A DNA stretch of 64,000 nt from Pontivivens sp032464575 (lineage in GTDB: Bacteria > Pseudomonadota > Alphaproteobacteria > Rhodobacterales > Rhodobacteraceae), in the NCBI GenBank assembly GCA_032464575.1, contig JAWDKM010000006.1, positions 310,001-374,000 of the forward strand, in the 5' to 3' direction. Made by a program: the position numbers and the translations under genes. The notes under the pieces were generated by a model. The model did not search any database and was not told the DNA's origin. It worked only from the letters and a program-made list of their open reading frames with translations. Shown here in pieces: positions 58,759-64,000 of the stretch (its first letter is position 1; each line of letters starts with the position of its first letter).

Positions 58759-58956
58759 ATGACCAGTGCATTTGAACAGAAGGCGAGCCTTGTCCGGAAC
58801 AATGCACCCGATCTGACTGCCCGGCGCGTCGACGACGGCAAGCTCCCGAGCTTCATCGGCTTCGAGCATGGCGAGTACCGCTGCCTCGATTGCGGCGCGC
58901 ATGCGGAGACGCTCGCCGCCCTCGAACACGCGCCGGACTGCCCGCACGGATCCTGA
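58759..58956 (+). CDS. Small Cys-containing protein, 65 residues
   Basis: It begins MTSAFEQKASLVRNNAPDLT and ends GFEHGEYRCLDCGAHAETLA, ALEHAPDCPHGS. The pair CLDC plus a later Cys and two His suggests a small zinc-binding knuckle. The ATG at 58759 is preferred to a TTG six codons upstream, and an AAGGA lies upstream. I do not recognise the family. It is divergent from the acyl-CoA ligase and convergent with the thiolase. Confidence 0.62.
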   Translation: MTSAFEQKASLVRNNAPDLTARRVDDGKLPSFIGFEHGEYRCLDCGAHAETLAALEHAPDCPHGS

Positions 58957-59001
58957 GGGCGGTCCTTACCTTTTCCGCACCATCCTTGCCCGTGGCGGCG
59001 G

Positions 59002-60180
59002 TCAGAGGCGTTCGATCGCGATCGCGATGCCCTGGCCGCCGCCGATGCACATCGTGATCAGCGCACGGGTTCCGCCCGTGCGCTCCAGTTCGTGCAGGGC
59101 CTTCACCGTGATGATCGCGCCGGTCGCCCCCACCGGATGGCCGAGCGCGATTGCACCGCCGTTCGGGTTCACCTTGGCCGGGTCGAGGCCGAGCCCCCGG
59201 TTCACCGCGATCGCCTGCGCCGCGAACGCCTCGTTCGATTCGATCACATCGAAATCGTCGACCGTGAGACCCGTGCGCTCCATCAGGTTCTGCACCGCCG
59301 GGATCGGGCCGATGCCCATGACCTCGGGCCGGACACCTGCATGGGCGTAGCCGAGCACGCGCGCCCGCGGCTTCAGCCCCGCCTTCTCCGCCGCATCCGC
59401 GCTTGCGAGCACCAGGGCCGCCGCACCGTCGTTGATGCCCGAGGCATTGCCCGCGGTCACCCGGCCCTCCTTGCGGAAGACGGGGCGCAGGCCACCGAGC
59501 GCCTCGACGCTGGTGGCCTTCGGATGCTCGTCGGTGTCGAAGGTGACCATCTCGCGCTTGCGCTTGACCTCGACACCTACGATCTCCTCCGCGAAGCGTC
59601 CTTCGGAGATGGCGGAGGCCGCGCGCTCCTGCGAGGTCATGGCAAAGGCGTCCATGTCCTCCCGGCTCACCTGATGCTCATCCGCGACGTTCTCCGCCGT
59701 CACGCCCATGTGGCCGGTGCCGAAGGGGCAGTTGAGCGCGCCCAGCATCATGTCGAGCGAGCGCACGTCGCCCATCTTCTGGCCCCAGCGGGCCTCGGGC
59801 AGGATGTAGGGGGATCGGCTCATGCTCTCCGCCCCGCCGGCCAGCGCGAAGTCGGCGTCGCCCAGCATCAGCGCCTGCACCGCGGAGACGACGGCCTGCG
59901 CGCCGGAGCCGCAGAGCCGGTTCACATTCATTGCGGGCGTGGTGTCGGGCACGCCCGCCTCCATCGCGGCCACGCGGCTGAGGTACATGTCGCGCGGTTC
60001 GGTGTTGATGACGTGGCCGTAGACGACGTGGCCGATCTGGCCCCCCTCGACCCCGGCGCGGGCCAGCGCCTCCTTCGCTACGGTGGCGCCCAGCTCGATG
60101 GGCGGCGTGCCCGCGAGGCTGCCGCCGAAGGTGCCGATGGCGGTACGTGCGCCGCTCAGGATCACGATGTCGCGGGTCAT
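59002..60180 (-). CDS. Acetyl-CoA C-acyltransferase (second thiolase)
   Basis: A 392-residue thiolase with Cys in VNRLCGSGAQAVVSAVQAL, His in NPNGGAIALGHPVGATGAI and the second Cys in ITMCIGGGQGIAIAIERL. It resembles BktB-type beta-ketothiolases and differs from PhaA in its N-terminus (MTRDIVILSGARTAIGTFGG). It may act in fatty-acid degradation or in making other 3-oxoacyl-CoAs. The start at 60180 has a GGGAGG Shine-Dalgarno. Confidence 0.93.
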   Translation of the reverse strand: MTRDIVILSGARTAIGTFGGSLAGTPPIELGATVAKEALARAGVEGGQIGHVVYGHVINTEPRDMYLSRVAAMEAGVPDTTPAMNVNRLCGSGAQAVVSAVQALMLGDADFALAGGAESMSRSPYILPEARWGQKMGDVRSLDMMLGALNCPFGTGHMGVTAENVADEHQVSREDMDAFAMTSQERAASAISEGRFAEEIVGVEVKRKREMVTFDTDEHPKATSVEALGGLRPVFRKEGRVTAGNASGINDGAAALVLASADAAEKAGLKPRARVLGYAHAGVRPEVMGIGPIPAVQNLMERTGLTVDDFDVIESNEAFAAQAIAVNRGLGLDPAKVNPNGGAIALGHPVGATGAIITVKALHELERTGGTRALITMCIGGGQGIAIAIERL

Positions 60181-60256
60181 GGCTGGTCCTCCCTTAGCCT
60201 TTGGGCGCCACCATGCGCCCGTCAGGCAGGAGGTCAAGCGGGACCGCGCGTCGCCT

Positions 60257-60976
60257 TCAGTCGCCCGTCAGACGGTGCAGCCAATCCAGCGTGACATAGC
60301 CGTTGGCGAACTCGGCGTCCTCCAGCCGATGCTCGCCGTCGCCCAGATGCGGCAGGACGGCAACCGCGTCGCTGTAGTCCTCGCCCGTCGTGTTCGCGCC
60401 CGGGGTGGCGATGCACGGAATGCCCGCGGCCACGGCCGCGCAGACGCCCTGTGAATTGTCCTCGATGGCGAGCGGATGGCTGACGCCCAGCCGCTCGCGG
60501 GCGAGCTCGTAGGCGTCGGGCGCGGGCTTGCCGTCCTCGATCATCTCGCGCGTCACGATCATCTCGAAGTCGTCGGGCCGGATGATGCCGCTGGTGGCCG
60601 CGAGCAGGGCATCGATGTTGTCCTGCGCCGTCGCGGTGACGAAGGCGACCGGCAGGCGCTCCTTGCGCGCCTCGGTCAGGAGCCGGCGCACGCCGGGCCG
60701 CGGGGTGAGGCCCTTCTCCTGCATCGCGGCGTCGAAGATCTCGGTTTTGCGGGCGTGGAGCCGGGCGACGCGGTCGTCGTCGAGCTCCGGCCCGTGCTGC
60801 GCGGCATAGCGGCGGATGCGATCCGCACCGCCCGAGCGGGTCAGCAGGTCCTGGTAAAGCGCGCGGCCCCAGGTCCAGTCGAGCCCCTCCTCGGCGAAGG
60901 CGTCGTTGAACGCGCTCCGCTGCATCTCCGATGTTTCCGCGATCGTTCCGATCGATCCGAAGAACAAAGCATCCAT
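60257..60976 (-). CDS. HAD-fold protein lacking the catalytic aspartates
   Basis: A 239-residue protein with the cap and core layout of CbbY/Gph-type HAD hydrolases. Motif II is VAFVTATAQDN, motif III Lys is in EDGKPAPDAYELA, and motif IV is LAIEDNSQGVCAAVAAGIP. But motif I reads LFFGSIGTIAETSE where active enzymes have DxDGT, so both catalytic Asp are replaced (by Gly and Ile). It is therefore probably not a phosphatase; it may bind a ligand or partner. The substitution is clear in the DNA. Confidence 0.82.
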   Translation of the reverse strand: MDALFFGSIGTIAETSEMQRSAFNDAFAEEGLDWTWGRALYQDLLTRSGGADRIRRYAAQHGPELDDDRVARLHARKTEIFDAAMQEKGLTPRPGVRRLLTEARKERLPVAFVTATAQDNIDALLAATSGIIRPDDFEMIVTREMIEDGKPAPDAYELARERLGVSHPLAIEDNSQGVCAAVAAGIPCIATPGANTTGEDYSDAVAVLPHLGDGEHRLEDAEFANGYVTLDWLHRLTGD

Positions 60977-61058
60977 TGTGTTGTGTGCCCGTCATGCCAA
61001 CAATTTCCCGGCAGGTATGTCGGTGCCGCACGCTGACCACCGATTTCTTGGTGGCGAT

Positions 61059-61832
61059 TCAGTACGATGGAGGCGAGATCGCCGCGACCAGCGCGTCGAG
61101 CCCCTCGGTCAGCGCCGCCGGACCGGGGGCAAGCAGCAAGGGGCTCTTGATTTCGTTGATGCGTCCAGCGCGCACGGCGGGAATGTCCCGCCAGCCGGGG
61201 CGGGCGGCGATGCGCTCGGGCCGGACCTTTTTGCCGCACCACGATCCGATGATGACATCCGGGGCGGCGGCGATCACGTCCGCGTCCTCCACGATCCGTC
61301 CCTTCGCATCTACGGTGAGGCGGTCGGCGAAGATGTCCTCTCCCCCCGCGACGTGGATCAGCTCCGAGACCCAGCCGATGGCGGAGATCAGCGGCTCGTC
61401 CCACTCCTCGAACCACACTCTTGGGCGGTGCGCCGGGGCAGGGAGCGCCGCGATCCGCGCCTGCCAGCCCGCGATCAGCTCCGCCGCACGCTCCTGCGCG
61501 CCGGTCAAGGCGCCCAGTGTCGCCACCATCGCATAGATCCCGGCCACGTCGCGCTGGTTGAAGGCATGGACCGCGATGCCCGCCCGGATCAGCTCCGCCG
61601 CGATGTCGGCCTGGAGGTCGGAAAAGGTGAGCACCAGGTCCGGTTCCAGCGCCCGGATCGCGGGCACGTCGGCGGAGGTGAACGCGCCCACCTGCGGCTT
61701 CTCGCGCCGCACCTGCGGCGGGCGCACCGCGTAGCCCGTCACGCCGACGATCCGGTCCTGCTGGCCGAGGAGGTAGAGCGTCTCCACCGTTTCCTCGGTC
61801 AGGCAGACGATGCGGCGGGGTCCGTCCGTCAC
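61059..61832 (-). CDS. BtuF-like cobalamin-type binding protein without a signal peptide
   Basis: A 257-residue protein of the periplasmic-binding fold used for cobalamin and iron-siderophore uptake. RIVCLTEETVETLYLLGQQD, IRALEPDLVLTFSDLQADIA and WVSELIHVAGGEDIFADRLT match BtuF-like proteins. The GTG start at 61832 overlaps the previous stop by 4 bases and leaves no signal peptide, so the protein seems to stay in the cytoplasm, unlike true BtuF. No ABC permease or ATPase is next to it. Confidence 0.8.
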   Translation of the reverse strand: MTDGPRRIVCLTEETVETLYLLGQQDRIVGVTGYAVRPPQVRREKPQVGAFTSADVPAIRALEPDLVLTFSDLQADIAAELIRAGIAVHAFNQRDVAGIYAMVATLGALTGAQERAAELIAGWQARIAALPAPAHRPRVWFEEWDEPLISAIGWVSELIHVAGGEDIFADRLTVDAKGRIVEDADVIAAAPDVIIGSWCGKKVRPERIAARPGWRDIPAVRAGRINEIKSPLLLAPGPAALTEGLDALVAAISPPSY

Positions 61833-62140
61833 GCCAGCTCCAGATCGTAGACCACGATTCCGGCCGCACCGCCCCTGCACATCGCCACCAGCCGGGCACC
61901 CAGTTTCACATGCTCCGGATGCGCGGCATAGGTCGCCAGCGCCGCCCGGTCGCGGAACCGCGCGACGAAGCCCTCCCCGTGATCCGGCGACTTGCCCTCC
62001 ATGTCGATGTTCACGCCGAGCTCCACCGCCTCCAGCCCGTTGATCAACGGCACCAGCTCCGCGATCGCGCGCAATACCTCCAGCCGCGCCTCCCGGGGAT
62101 GCTCCACGTCGAAATCCAGAAAGACGCAGTGCAGCAGCAC
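61829..62140 (-). CDS. Dabb (stress-responsive A/B barrel) domain protein
   Basis: A 103-residue dimeric alpha/beta-barrel protein: VLLHCVFLDFDVEHPREARL, then LEAVELGVNIDMEGKSPDHG, EGFVARFRDRAALATYAAHP and EHVKLGARLV, the Dabb pattern. The role is unknown; members include small enzymes and heme- or ligand-binding proteins. GTG at 62140 fits the family; an ATG 15 codons earlier is also possible. It is translationally coupled to the BtuF-like gene. Confidence 0.8.
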   Translation of the reverse strand: MLLHCVFLDFDVEHPREARLEVLRAIAELVPLINGLEAVELGVNIDMEGKSPDHGEGFVARFRDRAALATYAAHPEHVKLGARLVAMCRGGAAGIVVYDLELA

Positions 62141-62294
62141 GTCCCTCGACCCTTTCTCCTCCGGGCGATTGCGCTTGCCCGTCAAACCCCTATGTGAGGC
62201 GCTGCGACCCCCGCGCGCAATGCGTCACCGCGGGTCATGGACACGGGCGGCACCGCTGCTACTGTCCGCTTCGGCCAGCATGAAGGAGAGCGCG

Positions 62295-64000
62295 ATGACC
62301 AAGTTCGGAACCAGCCAGTCGGTCCGCCGGACCGAGGATGTCCGCTTCCTGACCGGTCATGGCCGCTATGTGGATGACATCGCGCCAGAGGGGGCGGCCT
62401 TCGTCGCCTTCGTCCGCAGCCCGGTGGCCCACGCGACCATCGCCTCCCTCGATGTCGAGGAGGCGCGGGGCGCCGAGGGTGTTCTCGCCGTCATCACCGC
62501 CGCGGATCTGGAAGGCAGTCTCGACAACCGCATGGACGCCTCGGTGGTGAACAACCGCGACGGCTCCCACGGGGCGCGGCCCGTCCGCCCGATGCTCGCA
62601 GCCGACAGGGTGCGCTATGCAGGCGAAGCGGTGGCCGCCATTGTGGCCGAGACCAGGCAGCAGGCGCAGGACGCCGCCGAACTCGTCATGGTCGATTACG
62701 ACGACCTGCCGGTGCACATGGAGACCGCCACCGGCGGCACGGCCATCCACGAGACAGCACCCGAGAACCGCGCCTATGACTGGGCCCATGGCGACGAGGC
62801 CGCGACCGAAGCCGCCTTCGCCGATGCCGCCCACCACGTCACGCTGGAGCTCATCGACAACCGCGTCATCGCCAACCCGATGGAGCCGCGCGGCGCCTAT
62901 GCCGAGATCATGGAGGACGGACGCCTCCACGTCTCCGTCAACGGACAGGGGGTCTGGGGCCTGCGCGATGCACTGGCGAAGAAGCTGGGGATGGATGCGG
63001 GCGACGTGCGCGTCACCAACCCCGACGTCGGCGGCGGCTTCGGCATGAAGTCCTTCAACTATCCCGAACACTTCGTGCTGGCGCTGGCCGCGAAGCAGAC
63101 GGGGCGCGCCGTGCGCTGGATGGCCGATCGCGGCGAGGGGCACATGACGGACGCCTCGGGCCGGGACCTCGTGACAACCGCCGAGGCGGCCTTCGACGCG
63201 GACCATCGGCTGACCGCGCTGCGCTTCCACACGGTCAGCAATCTGGGTGCCTACAACTCCCCCTACGGCCAGTTCATCCAGTCCGAACTGGCGCTGAAGG
63301 TGATGCCGGGGACCTATGACGTGCAGACCACCTTCTTCCACGTGGAGGGTGTCTATACCAACACCACCCCCGTCGACGCCTATCGCGGCGCGGGCCGCCC
63401 GGAGGCGATCTACGCGCTGGAACGGTTGATGGACGCCTCCGCCCGCCAGCTCGGCGTGAGCCCGGTGGAGCTGCGCAAGAGGAACTTCATTCCGCGCGAG
63501 AGCTTCCCTTACGTGACCGCCTCGGGCGAGACCTATGACGTGGGCGACTTCGCCCGCGTGCTCGACCGGGCCGAGGTCGAGGCCGATCTGGCCGGTTTCA
63601 AGGCGCGCAAGGCGGAGAGCGCGCGCCACGGCAAGTACCGCGGCCTCGGCCTCTGCTACTACATCGAGTCCATTCTTGGGTCGCAGGACGAGACCACGAA
63701 GATCGAGTTCACCGAAGATGGCGGCGTGAACCTCTATGTCGGTACCCAGTCGAACGGGCAGGGGCACGAGACGGTCTTCGCCCAGATCCTGCATCAGCGG
63801 GCCGGGATCCCCTTCGACAAGATCGTCTTCTTGCAAGGCGACAGCGACCGGATCGCCACAGGCGGCGGCACCGGCGGCTCCCGCTCGGTGACGATGCAGG
63901 GCAACTCGATCAACGCCGCGGCCGACGAGATGATCCGCAAGTACCGCCCCCTGGCCGAGGAGGAGATGGAGGTTGCCGCAGCCGATCTCGACTTCGAGGA
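62295..64000 (+). CDS. Molybdenum hydroxylase large subunit (CoxL/xanthine dehydrogenase family), 3' partial
   Basis: Starts MTKFGTSQSVRRTEDVRFLT after a GGAGAG Shine-Dalgarno and runs off the right edge after 568 residues; the family is normally about 750-800. Molybdenum-cofactor contacts include NPDVGGGFGMKSFNYPEHF and DAYRGAGRPEAIYALERL, with GTQSNGQGHETVFAQ and ATGGGTGGSRSVTMQ further on. Such subunits oxidise aldehydes, purines or CO with small FeS and FAD subunits, which would lie outside the window. AYRGAGRPE differs from the CO dehydrogenase AYRCSFR motif, so a CO role is unlikely. Confidence 0.93.
   Translation, partial: MTKFGTSQSVRRTEDVRFLTGHGRYVDDIAPEGAAFVAFVRSPVAHATIASLDVEEARGAEGVLAVITAADLEGSLDNRMDASVVNNRDGSHGARPVRPMLAADRVRYAGEAVAAIVAETRQQAQDAAELVMVDYDDLPVHMETATGGTAIHETAPENRAYDWAHGDEAATEAAFADAAHHVTLELIDNRVIANPMEPRGAYAEIMEDGRLHVSVNGQGVWGLRDALAKKLGMDAGDVRVTNPDVGGGFGMKSFNYPEHFVLALAAKQTGRAVRWMADRGEGHMTDASGRDLVTTAEAAFDADHRLTALRFHTVSNLGAYNSPYGQFIQSELALKVMPGTYDVQTTFFHVEGVYTNTTPVDAYRGAGRPEAIYALERLMDASARQLGVSPVELRKRNFIPRESFPYVTASGETYDVGDFARVLDRAEVEADLAGFKARKAESARHGKYRGLGLCYYIESILGSQDETTKIEFTEDGGVNLYVGTQSNGQGHETVFAQILHQRAGIPFDKIVFLQGDSDRIATGGGTGGSRSVTMQGNSINAAADEMIRKYRPLAEEEMEVAAADLDFE

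Noticed and set aside
62259..63836. 525-codon minus-strand frame opposite the molybdenum hydroxylase subunit
   Set aside because: Shadow frame; the plus-strand product has cofactor-binding motifs.

Overview
The window looks like chromosomal DNA of a high-GC alphaproteobacterium, most likely Rhodobacterales (Rhodobacteraceae). The support is indirect: PhaR/PhaA/PhaB polyester genes, an L-malyl-CoA lyase, the argH-lipoprotein-lysA-TIGR02302 gene order, an Irr-type iron box, a short bacterial SRP RNA, and an intergenic repeat (CCTCCGGCGGG followed by TATTT and a GA-rich tail) that I associate with this family. I cannot name the genus.

Layout. 1-10.3 kb: moeA (open at the left edge), an MFS transporter, a membrane protein, greA with a possible leader terminator, ETF-ubiquinone oxidoreductase, a tautomerase/SRPBCC pair divergent from a TetR regulator, a TPR protein and ispE. 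10.4-16.1 kb: polyprenyl diphosphate synthase, a DUF2007 protein and methyltransferase, a DUF465 protein, a DMT transporter with a glutamine amidotransferase, a LysR regulator and an SRPBCC gene cut by an in-frame stop. 16.2-20.3 kb: a polyhydroxyalkanoate block (phaB, phaA, a short PhaC-like synthase with a coupled micro-ORF, and divergent phaR). 20.3-30.5 kb: an EAL protein, tag, a TlpA-like thioredoxin, argH, three tiny lipoproteins, lysA, a hydratase and a TIGR02302 protein.

30.5-44 kb: a zinc-ribbon protein divergent from ftsE-ftsX-plsC, accA, a MarR-GNAT fusion, an AraC/GyrI-like regulator, a VIT-type iron transporter with an Irr box, malyl-CoA lyase, the SRP RNA, an ankyrin protein, a FabH-like synthase with recR, and ybaB next to a frameshifted small gene. 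44-51 kb: ppk and ppx separated by about 1 kb of repeat-rich DNA, then proS. 51-55.5 kb: a PQQ-type sugar dehydrogenase and lolCE-lolD, coupled to an EF-G-like protein that has no GTPase domain. 55.4-64 kb: a membrane protein, an acyl-CoA ligase, a small cysteine protein, a second thiolase, a HAD-fold protein lacking its catalytic aspartates, a BtuF-like protein with a Dabb protein, and a molybdenum hydroxylase large subunit running off the right edge.

Functional themes. PhaA and PhaB make acetoacetyl-CoA and 3-hydroxybutyryl-CoA, which can enter polyester storage or the ethylmalonyl-CoA pathway, where malyl-CoA lyase acts. Ppk and Ppx balance polyphosphate. Most of the window is ordinary core genome. 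The unusual material is the EF-G fragment, leader and operator sites, micro-ORFs, broken genes and several families of palindromic intergenic repeats.
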